Source: SIG455 sp045646385 (GTDB lineage Bacteria; Bacillota; Clostridia; UMGS1810). Taken from it: a stretch of DNA of 64,000 bases. Shown here one piece after another: positions 1 to 9,050 of the stretch. Made by a program: the position numbers and the translations under genes. Position 1 is the stretch's first letter. Each line of letters begins with the position of its first letter. The notes beneath the pieces are model-generated. The model was not told where the DNA came from and made no database searches. It saw nothing but the letters and a program-made list of their open reading frames with translations. The stretch covers positions 66,455-130,454 of the forward strand of contig JAZRKQ010000037.1 of assembly GCA_045646385.1 (NCBI GenBank). Direction: 5' to 3'.

Positions 1-627
1 TTTAAGACCTGCCCCATGGAGGTGTCCGTAAATACAATCTCTTACCTCATAGCGATCGAAAATATCTGCAATATCAGCATTTAATTCACCGTCTGCCGTA
101 AACGGAGGATAATGCAGCACAACAAGTTTTTTTAAGCACCCAAGTTTACAAGCATCTTTAAGCGAATTTTCAAGACGGATTAGTTCATGATTGTAAATTT
201 TTAAATCCTCGCCATCAAATCCGTCTGCAGACGGATCGTTCCACCAACGCGTTCCGCATACGGCAACATCTTCAACTTTAAATGCATTATTATAAAGAAA
301 GTCGATGGTTGAAAATCCGTTATTTTGCAAAAATTCTTTGTGTTTGGAAGCGGTTTCCCACCAGTAATCGTGATTGCCTTTCGATATGATTTTACGTCCC
401 GAAAGAGAATAGATAAATTCAAAATCACTCACACAATCTTTGAGTTTCATTTCCCACGACACATCTCCGCCGATAATCACGGTATCGTCTTTATTTACGA
501 TGCTATTCCAGTTATCGCGGATACGCTGTGTGTAATTTTTCCATGTGTCACCAAAAACCTCCATAGACTTATCTGTGCTGGTGGACAGATGCAAATCAGA
601 AATTGCAAATATTGATATAGGACTCAC
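1..627 (-). CDS. Metallophosphoesterase, 3' part cut by window edge
   Basis: The reading frame encodes a calcineurin-like phosphoesterase. Near the N-terminus it has the metal-binding D-x-H of 'ISDLHLS', then 'GGDVSW', 'GNHDYWW', 'HYPPF' and 'GHLHG', which are the successive metal-ligand motifs of this fold. The product is probably a cytosolic phosphodiesterase or phosphatase with two metal ions; the substrate is not deducible. The gene runs off the left edge, so the C-terminus is missing. The start is unusual. A GTG at 627-625 overlaps the very strong Shine-Dalgarno GGAGGTGA, whereas homologues usually begin with 'MSIFAISDLHL', which would put the start at the ATA codon 618-616, eight bases after GGAGG. 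I list the GTG because it is a standard codon, but the ATA fits spacing and family better. Confidence 0.85.
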   Translation of the reverse strand, partial: MSPISIFAISDLHLSTSTDKSMEVFGDTWKNYTQRIRDNWNSIVNKDDTVIIGGDVSWEMKLKDCVSDFEFIYSLSGRKIISKGNHDYWWETASKHKEFLQNNGFSTIDFLYNNAFKVEDVAVCGTRWWNDPSADGFDGEDLKIYNHELIRLENSLKDACKLGCLKKLVVLHYPPFTADGELNADIADIFDRYEVRDCIYGHLHGAGLK

Positions 628-728
628 CTCCGTTATATCAAATCTTCCATAAAACCTATATATGCCAATTATAACATTATAAGATTAAAAGTCAATACGA
701 ATGCTCGCAATTTGGTTGATAGCACTAT

Positions 729-765
729 AAAAAGGCTGTTTTGGCAAAACCAAAACAGCCTTTTT
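729..765 (-). terminator. Rho-independent terminator after groEL
   Basis: A 15-16 bp stem (AAAAGGCTGTTTTGG and its complement) with a short CAAAA loop is flanked by A and T runs on the two sides. It lies just downstream of the groEL stop. Confidence 0.85.
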
Positions 766-784
766 AACAATACTAAATTTATAA

Positions 785-2410
785 TTAATACATTCCCATA
801 CCTGCACCGGGTGCACCCATAGGAGCAGGATTTTCCTCAGGAATATCTGTTACAAGACTTTCTGTTGTTAAAACAGTAGCGGCAACACTTGCAGCGTTCT
901 GCAAAGCACTTCTTGTAACTTTAGCAGGGTCAACAATACCTGCAGCAAACATATCGGTATATTCATCTTTTAATGCGTTATAACCGATAGCATCATCACT
1001 TGCTTTAACTTTGTCAACAATAACAGCGCCTTCAAGGCCTGCATTTGCGGCAATCTGCATAACGGGTGCTTCAAGTGCTTTCAATACAATCTGAACACCT
1101 GTTTTTTCATCACCGCTTGTGGTGTCGAGCAGTTTTTCAACTGCGCCGATTGCGTTGATATAAGATGTACCGCCACCTGCAACGATACCCTCTTCAACAG
1201 CAGCCTTAGTAGCAGCAAGAGCGTCTTCAATTCTGAGTTTCATCTCTTTCATTTCTGTTTCGGTAGCAGCACCTACTTTAATAACTGCAACACCGCCTGA
1301 AATTTTAGCAAGACGTTCCTGAAGTTTTTCTTTATCAAACTCGCTTGTGGTTTCAGCAAGTTGTGCTTTAATCTGGTTAGCACGGTCTGCAATAGCGCCT
1401 TTATCACCTGCGCCGTCTACGATAATTGTTGCTTCTTTCTGTACTTTAACCTGTTTAGCACGGCCAAGCATTTCAACTGTAGCCTCTTTAAGGTCAAGAC
1501 CTAAATCTTCAGTTACAACTGTACCACCTGTTAAGATAGCGATATCCTGAAGCATTTCTTTTCTTCTGTCGCCAAAACCGGGGGCTTTAACTGCAACACA
1601 GGTAAATGTACCTCTTAAACGGTTAACGAGGAGTGTTGCCAAAGCCTCACCCTCAACATCTTCTGCGATGATAACAAGTTTTTTGCCCTGCTGAACAATC
1701 TGCTCAAGCAAAGGAAGAATTTCCTGAATGTTTGAAATCTTTTTGTCTGTGATAAGAATGTAAGCATCATCAATAACGGCTTCCATTTTATCTGTATCTG
1801 TCGCCATATAAGGTGAAATATAACCTCTGTCAAACTGCATACCTTCAACTACATCACAATATGTTTCAGCAGTTTTTGATTCTTCAACTGTTATAACACC
1901 ATCACTTGTAACTTTTTCCATAGCGTCTGCAATGAGTGTTCCAACGTGCTCATCAGCGGCAGATACAGCAGCAACAGTTGCAATATCCTCTTTACCGCTT
2001 ACTTTTTTGCTTTTGCCTGCAATATACTCAACTGCAGCGTCTACAGCGGCTTTCATACCTTTTCTAACTATCATAGGATTAGCACCAGCAGTAACGTTTT
2101 TGATGCCCTCGTGGATAAGTGCCTGCGCTAAAAGTGTAGCGGTTGTTGTGCCGTCACCTGCTACATCATTTGTTTTTGTTGCAACTTCTTTAATAAGTTG
2201 AGCACCCATATTTTCAAACGGGTCTTCAAGTTCAATTTCTTTTGCGATTGTAACACCGTCGTTAGTGATTAACGGCGCTCCGAATTTTTTATCAAGAACA
2301 ACATTTCTTCCTTTAGGACCTAATGTAATTTTAACAGTATCTGCAAGCGCATCGATACCTGTCTGTAATGCACGACGTGCTTCTTCGCCGTATTTAATCT
2401 GTTTAGCCAT
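785..2410 (-). CDS. groEL: 60 kDa chaperonin GroEL
   Basis: The 541-residue product is the large subunit of the ATP-dependent GroEL/ES folding chamber in the cytosol. It matches the family along its length: N-terminal 'MAKQIKYGEEARRAL', the ATP site 'TLGPKGRNVVLD', the catalytic 'GDGTTTAT' around residue 86, and the Gly/Met-rich C-terminal tail ending in GMGMY. The length equals the usual 540-545 residues. A GGAGG site precedes the ATG. It sits 18 bp downstream of groES and shares its CIRCE-controlled promoter. Nothing is odd about it. Confidence 0.98.
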   Translation of the reverse strand: MAKQIKYGEEARRALQTGIDALADTVKITLGPKGRNVVLDKKFGAPLITNDGVTIAKEIELEDPFENMGAQLIKEVATKTNDVAGDGTTTATLLAQALIHEGIKNVTAGANPMIVRKGMKAAVDAAVEYIAGKSKKVSGKEDIATVAAVSAADEHVGTLIADAMEKVTSDGVITVEESKTAETYCDVVEGMQFDRGYISPYMATDTDKMEAVIDDAYILITDKKISNIQEILPLLEQIVQQGKKLVIIAEDVEGEALATLLVNRLRGTFTCVAVKAPGFGDRRKEMLQDIAILTGGTVVTEDLGLDLKEATVEMLGRAKQVKVQKEATIIVDGAGDKGAIADRANQIKAQLAETTSEFDKEKLQERLAKISGGVAVIKVGAATETEMKEMKLRIEDALAATKAAVEEGIVAGGGTSYINAIGAVEKLLDTTSGDEKTGVQIVLKALEAPVMQIAANAGLEGAVIVDKVKASDDAIGYNALKDEYTDMFAAGIVDPAKVTRSALQNAASVAATVLTTESLVTDIPEENPAPMGAPGAGMGMY

Positions 2411-2428
2411 GTTTATCTACCTCCAAAA

Positions 2429-2713
2429 TTACTCTACTATTGCTAAAATATCGCTCTGACGAACTATGATGCTTTCTTCACCGTCAACTTTAACTTCTGT
2501 TCCGGCATATTTATTGATAAGCACTTTATCGCCAACTTTAACTTCCATTTTAATCTCTTTGCCATCAACCACGCCGCCGGGGCCTACAGCCACAACTTCA
2601 GCAATCTGTGGTTTTTCTTTAGCGTTAGCAGCCAATATAATACCGCTTTTGGTGGTATCTTCTGCTTCTGTCATTTTAATTACTACTCTGTCTGCCAATG
2701 GCTTGATTGTCAT
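2429..2713 (-). CDS. groES: 10 kDa co-chaperonin GroES
   Basis: This 94-residue protein caps the GroEL ring. It starts 'MTIKPLADRVVIK', typical of GroES, and carries the mobile-loop region with 'TKSGIILA' around residues 21-28 and the 'DKVLINKYAGTEVKVDGEE' stretch of the beta-barrel. The start has AGGAGG seven bases upstream. It is the first gene of the groES-groEL operon and is controlled by the CIRCE operator directly upstream. Confidence 0.98.
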   Translation of the reverse strand: MTIKPLADRVVIKMTEAEDTTKSGIILAANAKEKPQIAEVVAVGPGGVVDGKEIKMEVKVGDKVLINKYAGTEVKVDGEESIIVRQSDILAIVE

Positions 2714-2732
2714 TTAAAATTACCTCCTATTT

Positions 2733-2759
2733 TTAGCACTCGCTTCGCAAGAGTGCTAA
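2733..2759 (-). promoter_or_regulatory. CIRCE operator (HrcA binding site)
   Basis: The site is a perfect CIRCE box, TTAGCACTC, nine bases, GAGTGCTAA, placed between the groES promoter and its ribosome binding site. In Bacillota this box binds the repressor HrcA, so groES-groEL is expected to be derepressed by heat or unfolded protein. hrcA itself is not in the window. Confidence 0.97.
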
Positions 2760-2771
2760 TTATTAAAATAT

Positions 2772-2800
2772 ATATTACTCTTATAGAGATTTTAATGCAA
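2772..2800 (-). promoter_or_regulatory. Sigma-A promoter of groES-groEL
   Basis: On the minus strand TTGCAT (2800-2795) and TAATAT (2777-2772) are separated by 17 bases. The predicted transcript start would fall next to or in the CIRCE box, the usual arrangement for HrcA control. Confidence 0.7.
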
Positions 2801-2817
2801 CTTTAGATATCCGCCAA

Positions 2818-2849
2818 AATCAGGAGATAAAGGCAATTATCTCCTGATT
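2818..2849 (-). terminator. Hairpin after purL
   Basis: A 13-bp perfect stem (AATCAGGAGATAA and its complement) with a six-base loop lies 25 bases after the purL stop. Only four T residues follow on the minus strand, so it is a moderate terminator or a 3'-stabilising hairpin. Confidence 0.6.
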
Positions 2850-2873
2850 TCTTCGTTTTTCTCTTAATTAGTC

Positions 2874-5800
2874 TTATTTAAAATATTTTACACCCGATTC
2901 AAAGAGTTTCTGGTCTTTGTTGCCGGGGATATTTTTATAAAGGCTGTTACCAAAACGCTCAGAGTGACCCATTTTACCCAATACTCTGCCGTCGGGGCTT
3001 GTGATACCCTCAATAGAAAGAACAGAGCCGTTGGGGTTAACGGATATATCCATACTTGCGTTTCCGTTTAAGTCAACATACTGAGTTGCAATCTGTCCAT
3101 TTTCGATAAGACGTTTAACAGTTGCATCATCAGCAACAAATCTGCCCTCGCCATGAGAAACTGCTATAGAGTGAATATCGCCCACCTCAACCTGTGAAAG
3201 CCAAGGTGATTTATTAGATGCAATGCGTGTATTTACTATGCAAGACACGTGGCGGTTAATTGTGTTAAATGTAAGTGTTGGGAAATTATCCTCAATATCA
3301 CAAATCTCGCCAAAGGGAACCAAACCGAGTTTGATAAGTGCCTGGAAACCGTTACAGATACCAAGCATAAGACCGTCACGATTTTTAAGTAAGTTGTGAA
3401 CAGAATCTTTAACAGCCGCATTTTTGAATGCAGATGCAATAAACTTACCTGAACCATCAGGCTCGTCACCGCCGGAGAAACCGCCGGGAATCATAACTAT
3501 CTGGCTGTTATCTATTCTGCGTGCCATTTCTGCAAGCGACTCTGCAATATGTGTTGACGAAAGGTTGTTAACAACAAATATGTCTGCTATAGCGCCTGCT
3601 TTTTCAAATGCACGTGCAGTATCGTATTCGCAGTTAGTACCGGGGAATACAGGGATAAATACTCTTGGTGCAGCAAATTTTTCTTTACTGTATATTGCAC
3701 GTGTAAAGCCTTTGGAAGAGATTGTTTCAATCGGCTTAACTTCCTGCTCGACTTTAGTCGGGAATACTTTTTCAAGTACACCGCCCCAGAGTTCGATTGC
3801 TTCGTCAACTGAAATTGCACCATCACTAAATTTAATATATGCACTATCCGGTGTAGTTTTGCCAATTACTTTATAATTTAAACCATCAAGTTCACAGAGG
3901 CAAGCACCCTCTGCCATCTGCAGAACAAATGCACCATTTGCACTGTCGTAAATTCCTGTTTCATCTGTAAACTCAGCACCAACGCCATTACCAAAGCACA
4001 TATTTGCAACTGCCTCTGCAGCACCAAATCTGCCGCACACCTTTGCAGCGATTGCTTTTTTATCCGCAATGAGTTTTGCAACAACGTCGTATACCTTTTT
4101 AAGATTATCAAAATCAGGCAGACCGTTCTCGTCTTTTGCAAAGTCTACAAATACTATATCGCCTGCTGACTTTTTAAATTCGGGAGATATAATATCGCTT
4201 GTTTTAGCGGGTGTGATAGCAAAAGATACTAATGTAGGCGGTACGCTTATATCGTTAAATGTACCCGACATACTGTCTTTGCCGCCGATAGAGCCAAGAC
4301 CGAGTTTTTCCTGAGCGTCAAACGCACCGAGGAGAGCAGACAAAGGCTTGCCCCATTTAACGGAATCAGCATCAAGACGTTCAAAGTATTCCTGGAATGT
4401 AAGGTAAGCGGTTTTATAATCTCCGCCTGTTGAAACAATTTTAGAAACAGAGTCGATAACCGCATAAACCGCTCCGTGATACGGGCTCCATGATGAAAGA
4501 TACGGGTCGTATCCGTAAGACATTACGGAACAGGTGGTTGTTTCGCCTTTAAGTACAGGGAGTTTTGAAACCATTGCATCAGGCTCTGTCAACTGACGTT
4601 CTCCGCCAAAAGGCATAAGAACTGTGTATGCACCAATGGTAGAGTCAAATCTTTCAACAAGACCTTTCTGGCCTGCGCCGTTTAAGTCAGTTAAAACTTC
4701 TTTAATACCCTCTACGCCTTTACGTGCAGCAGGTGTAAAATATTTTTCGCCCTCAGGCGCTTTTACAACTACATCAATAGATTTAGATGCACCGTTAGTG
4801 TTTAAGAATTCTCTGCTGATATCAACTATAGTTGTGCCGTTCCAGTGCATTTTAAGACGCATATCGTCTGTAACCTCTGCAACAACGGTTGCTTCAAGGT
4901 TTTCTTCGTTAGCGTATTTGATAAATGTATCAACATCGCTTGCAGCAACTACGCAAGCCATACGTTCCTGAGATTCGGAAATAGCAATTTCTGTGCCGTC
5001 AAGACCTTCGTACTTTTTAGGTACTTTATCAAGATTAATAATAAGACCGTCTGCAAGTTCGCCGATAGCAACAGATACACCGCCTGCGCCGAAGTCGTTA
5101 CAGCGTTTGATTAATGTTGTAACATCTTTATTTCTAAAAAGTCTCTGCAGTTTACGTTCAACGGGCGGATTACCTTTCTGTACTTCTGCTCCGCAACTTT
5201 TAAGTGATGTGTCTGTGTGTGATTTTGAAGAACCAGTTGCACCGCCGATACCATCACGACCTGTTCTGCCACCGAGCAGAACTACAACGTCGCCTTTTGC
5301 AGGGCGTTCTCTGCGTACATTCTCGCAAGGAGCAGCACCTACAACAGCACCGATTTCCATACGTTTAGCAACATAACCGGGGTGGTAAATTTCGTGTACT
5401 TTACCTGTTGCAAGTCCTATCTGGTTACCATAGGAACTGTAACCTGCCGCAGCACCCTGAGAGATTTTTCTCTGGGGGAGTTTATTAGCCATAGTGTCTG
5501 CAACTTTCTGGCGAACGTCACCGCTGCCGGTTACACGCATAGCAGAGTATACGTATGATCTGCCTGAAAGCGGGTCACGGATAGCACCGCCAAGGCAAGT
5601 AGCAGCACCGCCAAAAGGCTCAATCTCGGTCGGGTGGTTGTGTGTTTCGTTTTTAAACATAAGAAGCCATGGCTCAACCTTGCCGTCTATATCAACATCT
5701 ATTTTGATGCTGCAAGCATTAATTTCCTCGGATTCATCAATGTTTTTGAGAAGTCCGCGGCTTTTAAGTTCTTTAACTGCGATTGTGGCAATATCCATAA

Positions 5801-6602
5801 GGCAGATATCTTTTGTACGATTGAGTTTTTTGCGTACTTCAATATAATCGCCGTATGTTTTTTCAATAAATTCTGCGCCTTTTTCAAACTCTACATTTTC
5901 AAGTCTTGTAGAGAATGTTGTATGTCGGCAATGGTCAGACCAATAAGTATCAATCATTTTAAGTTCGGTAATTGTAGGATTGCGCTTCTCGGTGTTTTTA
6001 AAATAATCACGGCAAAGTTGCAAATCGTCCAATCCCATAGCAAATCCAGTTTCTTTAAAGAAGTTTGCCATTTCGTCATCTGTAAAGTCAATAAAACCCT
6101 CTACAGTTGCAACTTTCTGCGGAATGTCCAAAACAACGGACAAATCCTTTGGCTTGTCCAAAGATACCTCACAACTTTCAACGGGGTTAATGAGATATTT
6201 TTTGATTTTGTTTACTTCATCATCAGAAACATCACCGCTTATAACGATAACTTTAGCAACCTTTACATTGGGACGGTTACCGCCGGTGAGAATTTCTATA
6301 CACTGCATACAGGAGTCTGCCCTCTGGTCGAACTGACCGTCAAGCAAGCCCATAGCAAATACTTTGTCCTCAGCAGGAATTTCGATTGCTTCGTCATAGC
6401 ACATATCAACGGGTGGCTCGGAGAAAACCGTAGTTTTCGCTCTCTCGTATTCTTCGTCTGAAAGACCTTCACAGTCGTATCTGTTTATAACACGCACATC
6501 TTGGATACCTTTTATTAAAAGATTGTGCTTAAGGTCATAACGGATAGACTGAGCCTCTACGTCAAAGCCTTTTTTCTTTTCTACAAAAATTCTTCTTAAC
6601 AC
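2874..6602 (-). CDS. purL: Phosphoribosylformylglycinamidine synthase, single-chain
   Basis: This enzyme makes FGAM from FGAR, glutamine and ATP in de novo purine synthesis. The 1242-residue chain is the large type that fuses the synthase with a glutaminase domain, instead of separate PurS, PurQ and PurL. The synthase part shows 'DTYWSDHCRHTTF' (about residue 240) and 'ETHNHPTEIEPFGGAATCLGG'-type ATP/FGAR motifs; the C-terminal third is a class I glutaminase with 'FPGTNCEYD', the nucleophile Cys in 'GICNGFQALI' and 'HGEGRF' for the catalytic His. The start is the GTG at 6602-6600, eight bases after GGAGG; the frame stays open to 6656, but that would overlap ychF and adds residues foreign to the family ('VLRRIFVEKKKGFD' is the normal N-terminus). 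No other pur gene is adjacent. Confidence 0.95.
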   Translation of the reverse strand: MLRRIFVEKKKGFDVEAQSIRYDLKHNLLIKGIQDVRVINRYDCEGLSDEEYERAKTTVFSEPPVDMCYDEAIEIPAEDKVFAMGLLDGQFDQRADSCMQCIEILTGGNRPNVKVAKVIVISGDVSDDEVNKIKKYLINPVESCEVSLDKPKDLSVVLDIPQKVATVEGFIDFTDDEMANFFKETGFAMGLDDLQLCRDYFKNTEKRNPTITELKMIDTYWSDHCRHTTFSTRLENVEFEKGAEFIEKTYGDYIEVRKKLNRTKDICLMDIATIAVKELKSRGLLKNIDESEEINACSIKIDVDIDGKVEPWLLMFKNETHNHPTEIEPFGGAATCLGGAIRDPLSGRSYVYSAMRVTGSGDVRQKVADTMANKLPQRKISQGAAAGYSSYGNQIGLATGKVHEIYHPGYVAKRMEIGAVVGAAPCENVRRERPAKGDVVVLLGGRTGRDGIGGATGSSKSHTDTSLKSCGAEVQKGNPPVERKLQRLFRNKDVTTLIKRCNDFGAGGVSVAIGELADGLIINLDKVPKKYEGLDGTEIAISESQERMACVVAASDVDTFIKYANEENLEATVVAEVTDDMRLKMHWNGTTIVDISREFLNTNGASKSIDVVVKAPEGEKYFTPAARKGVEGIKEVLTDLNGAGQKGLVERFDSTIGAYTVLMPFGGERQLTEPDAMVSKLPVLKGETTTCSVMSYGYDPYLSSWSPYHGAVYAVIDSVSKIVSTGGDYKTAYLTFQEYFERLDADSVKWGKPLSALLGAFDAQEKLGLGSIGGKDSMSGTFNDISVPPTLVSFAITPAKTSDIISPEFKKSAGDIVFVDFAKDENGLPDFDNLKKVYDVVAKLIADKKAIAAKVCGRFGAAEAVANMCFGNGVGAEFTDETGIYDSANGAFVLQMAEGACLCELDGLNYKVIGKTTPDSAYIKFSDGAISVDEAIELWGGVLEKVFPTKVEQEVKPIETISSKGFTRAIYSKEKFAAPRVFIPVFPGTNCEYDTARAFEKAGAIADIFVVNNLSSTHIAESLAEMARRIDNSQIVMIPGGFSGGDEPDGSGKFIASAFKNAAVKDSVHNLLKNRDGLMLGICNGFQALIKLGLVPFGEICDIEDNFPTLTFNTINRHVSCIVNTRIASNKSPWLSQVEVGDIHSIAVSHGEGRFVADDATVKRLIENGQIATQYVDLNGNASMDISVNPNGSVLSIEGITSPDGRVLGKMGHSERFGNSLYKNIPGNKDQKLFESGVKYFK

Positions 6603-6624
6603 TTTGTCTACCTCCGCAGTTTTA

Positions 6625-7722
6625 TTAAACATTAAATCTGAAAAGAACGATATCACCGTCGTTCATTACATATTCTTTACCCTCTAAACGTACAAGACCT
6701 TTATCTCGTGCAGCGGCATATGTTCCGCATTCCATAAGGTCATCATACGCTACGACCTCTGCACGGATAAAACCTTTTTCAAAATCTGTATGGATTTTAC
6801 CTGCCGCCTGAGGTGCTTTTGTGCCTTTTGTAATAGTCCACGCTCTTACCTCTGGCTTACCTGCAGTAAGATAACTTATCAAACCTAAAAGGCTGTAACT
6901 TTTCTTAACCAATCTGTCAAGACCGGATTCTTCTATGCCAAGTTCGTTTAAAAACATAACTTTTTCTTCGTCGTCAAGTTGGGCAACTTCTTCTTCAATT
7001 CTTGCAGATATCGGAAGCACTTCGGAATTTTCCTTAGCGGCGATTTGCTCAACCTCTTTAACCATAGCATTATTTTCAATGCCGTTTGCAAAATCGTCTT
7101 CAGATACATTTGCCGCATAAATTATAGGTTTAATTGTAAGAAGTGCAAGCTCTTTAAGGAAAGGCTTTTCTTCATCTGTAAACTCTATAGAACGGGCGGT
7201 TATGCCGTTTTCAAGATTTTCTTTAATCTTCTGCAAAGTTGCCATTTCGTCCTTGTATTTTTTATCGCCTGTTTTTAAAAGTTTTGCAGTTTTGTCAATA
7301 CGCTTGTCAATAAGTTCTATATCTGCAAAAATAAGTTCAAAGTTGATTGTTTCTATATCACGCTTAGGACCGATTTCGCCGTCAACGTGAACGATGTTTG
7401 AATCCTCAAAGCAACGTACAACGTGAATAATGGCATCAACCTCACGTATATGCGATAAGAACTTGTTTCCAAGTCCTTCGCCTTTGCTGGCGCCTTTTAC
7501 AAGACCTGCAATATCAACAAATTCAATTATGGCAGGTGTAATTTTTTCAGGCTCGTACATCTCTGCCAGTTTGTTTAATCTTTCATCAGGTACAGCAACC
7601 ACGCCCACATTAGGCTCAATGGTACAGAACGGATAGTTGGCAGACTCTGCCCCCGCCTGTGTGATTGCGTTGAAAAGTGTGCTCTTGCCGACATTTGGCA
7701 AGCCCACTATACCGAGTTTCAT
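6625..7722 (-). CDS. ychF: Ribosome-binding ATPase YchF (Obg family)
   Basis: The 365-residue protein is an Obg-family P-loop NTPase that prefers ATP and binds the ribosome. It has the Walker A 'GLPNVGKST' at residues 7-15, 'DIAGLVKGAS' as the G3 region, 'NVSED' in the position where GTPases carry NKxD (the change linked to ATP use), and a C-terminal TGS domain ending 'MNDGDIVLFRFNV'. The length matches the family. The ATG has AAAGGAA upstream. It lies 22 bp before purL on the same strand and may be cotranscribed with it, though no functional link is evident. Confidence 0.96.
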   Translation of the reverse strand: MKLGIVGLPNVGKSTLFNAITQAGAESANYPFCTIEPNVGVVAVPDERLNKLAEMYEPEKITPAIIEFVDIAGLVKGASKGEGLGNKFLSHIREVDAIIHVVRCFEDSNIVHVDGEIGPKRDIETINFELIFADIELIDKRIDKTAKLLKTGDKKYKDEMATLQKIKENLENGITARSIEFTDEEKPFLKELALLTIKPIIYAANVSEDDFANGIENNAMVKEVEQIAAKENSEVLPISARIEEEVAQLDDEEKVMFLNELGIEESGLDRLVKKSYSLLGLISYLTAGKPEVRAWTITKGTKAPQAAGKIHTDFEKGFIRAEVVAYDDLMECGTYAAARDKGLVRLEGKEYVMNDGDIVLFRFNV

Positions 7723-7880
7723 TATATATCATTCCTTTCGAAATATGTCGCATTTGGGCATAAAAACTCTTTTTACCATAATATTATACATTATAATCTC
7801 CGTATCTGCAAGTGTTTTTTATATATAAAGAAATAAAATTCATCACAATTCTGTTCTGCCAAATTTTTCGAAAAAACATC

Positions 7881-7909
7881 TTGACAATCAAACATAATAT
7901 GTGTATAAT
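7881..7909 (+). promoter_or_regulatory. Consensus sigma-A promoter of tRNA-Lys
   Basis: TTGACA (7881-7886) and TATAAT (7904-7909) are both perfect and exactly 17 bases apart, ending 19 bases before the tRNA. Confidence 0.92.
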
Positions 7910-7928
7910 ATCAGTTGTGTTTGAATAC

Positions 7929-8002
7929 GCACCTTTAGCTCAGCTGGCTAGAGCACCTGACTCTTAATCAGGGTGTCCGGGGTTCGAATCCCCGAAGGTG
8001 TA
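7929..8002 (+). tRNA. tRNA-Lys (anticodon CTT)
   Basis: The 74-base gene folds as a full cloverleaf: acceptor GCACCTT with AAGGTGT, D-arm GCTC/GAGC, anticodon stem CCTGA/TCAGG around loop CTCTTAA, and T-arm CGGGG/CCCCG. The anticodon CTT reads AAG. The first acceptor pair is G-U and the CCA end is not encoded. Confidence 0.96.
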
Positions 8003-8004
8003 TG

Positions 8005-8034
8005 AAAGACTATCCATACGGATAGTCTTTTTTA
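8005..8034 (+). terminator. Terminator of tRNA-Lys
   Basis: An 11-bp stem AAAGACTATCC/GGATAGTCTTT with loop ATAC is followed by a T tract, starting three bases after the tRNA. Confidence 0.92.
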
Positions 8035-8086
8035 TTTACAAAAATATACCATATATGATATAATAAAACAAAAGGAGGTATTATAT

Positions 8087-8989
8087 ATGAAAAAGATTAG
8101 CATTATTTCAGGTATTATTGCTTTACTGTGTGTATGTGCGGTAACTGTAAGCAGTATTAAACACTTTACCAATCAGGCAAAAGAGCCAACAGTAGCAGAG
8201 ACTTTATATTCATATAAAGATACATATATAGGTGATGCCTCAAAAACACGCACTATAGTTGATATGGCAAATGTGTCTCCCTATTCCGTCCATTCAATTA
8301 CGTTGCAGACAGACAACGAGCCTATGCGACTTACCATTAATATAAAAGTGGACGACCGTTCAAAGCACCGCCATATAAATTATGAATCTTTGGATAAAAC
8401 ATCTGCGCTTATATTTGCGCTTATCCCGAATGCACACGAAATATCATATCTTTTCTTTGACGATTATTCCGACATAAATATAACCGAAACAGCGTTTTCA
8501 GGATCGTATTATAACAGAAATCTTATGTACGAACGCGACGGAATGGAAAAGTTTCATATGGATTATGTAAATAGTGCAACGCAATCTTTAGAAACATTTG
8601 AAAAATATTATTATGATGTTATAAGCGTAACTAAAGCAGTGCAAACAGACACTGTATACGATATGGTGAACGATTTTATCGGCAACGACTGCGAAATTGT
8701 AATAAACAGCGCAATTGCGGCAGATATTGAACTTAATTCAGAATTTGCAGAAAGTGAAGACGCTGAAATTATAGAAAGCATTTTAAGTCTCAATTTAGGC
8801 GAATACGCGGGCAAAACTGTTCATCTTATGAAAGAGGATATAAGAAACTTTAAAACCAACATAGACAGAAAGTGTGCCTTTGTATATTATGAAGAACCAC
8901 AGAGAGGAATTATATTAATCGGCGCCAAATATCTTGATACTGAAGAAGACATCGCCGCAATCCGTCAGCAAATTATAAAAAGAAATTAA
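8087..8989 (+). CDS. Membrane-anchored or exported DUF4825-like protein
   Basis: This is a 300-residue protein of unknown function. Residues 1-25 form a basic start and one hydrophobic helix ('MKKISIISGIIALLCVCAV'), so it is a lipid- or helix-anchored extracytoplasmic protein or a secreted one. The segment 'YKDTYIGDASKTRTIVD' followed by 'SITLQTDNEPMRLTI' resembles the DUF4825 family of clostridial anchored proteins, which is my tentative assignment from memory. The rest is acidic and has no catalytic motif I recognise. It has a strong AAAGGAGG site and stands alone between the tRNA-Lys terminator and the T-box promoter, so it is a single-gene unit. Confidence 0.75.
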   Translation: MKKISIISGIIALLCVCAVTVSSIKHFTNQAKEPTVAETLYSYKDTYIGDASKTRTIVDMANVSPYSVHSITLQTDNEPMRLTINIKVDDRSKHRHINYESLDKTSALIFALIPNAHEISYLFFDDYSDINITETAFSGSYYNRNLMYERDGMEKFHMDYVNSATQSLETFEKYYYDVISVTKAVQTDTVYDMVNDFIGNDCEIVINSAIAADIELNSEFAESEDAEIIESILSLNLGEYAGKTVHLMKEDIRNFKTNIDRKCAFVYYEEPQRGIILIGAKYLDTEEDIAAIRQQIIKRN

Positions 8990-9015
8990 TTTTTACACCG
9001 TTTAACATTTTTTTG

Positions 9016-9044
9016 TTGACATATTATAAAAATATATGTATAAT
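9016..9044 (+). promoter_or_regulatory. Consensus sigma-A promoter of the T-box operon
   Basis: Perfect TTGACA (9016-9021) and TATAAT (9039-9044) with a 17-base spacer. Such a strong promoter fits an operon controlled afterwards by transcription attenuation. Confidence 0.92.
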
Positions 9045-9050
9045 ATGTAG

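Noticed and set aside
1347..2201. Ser/Ala-rich plus-strand frames opposite groEL
   Set aside because: They are shadows of the well conserved chaperonin frame.
5634..6461. Long plus-strand open frame (275 residues) opposite purL
   Set aside because: It lies fully inside the conserved purL frame, has a Phe/Cys-rich composition and no ribosome binding site or family motif.
6603..6656. Upstream extension of purL
   Set aside because: It would overlap ychF and add 18 residues unlike the family; the GTG at 6602 has GGAGG at correct spacing.
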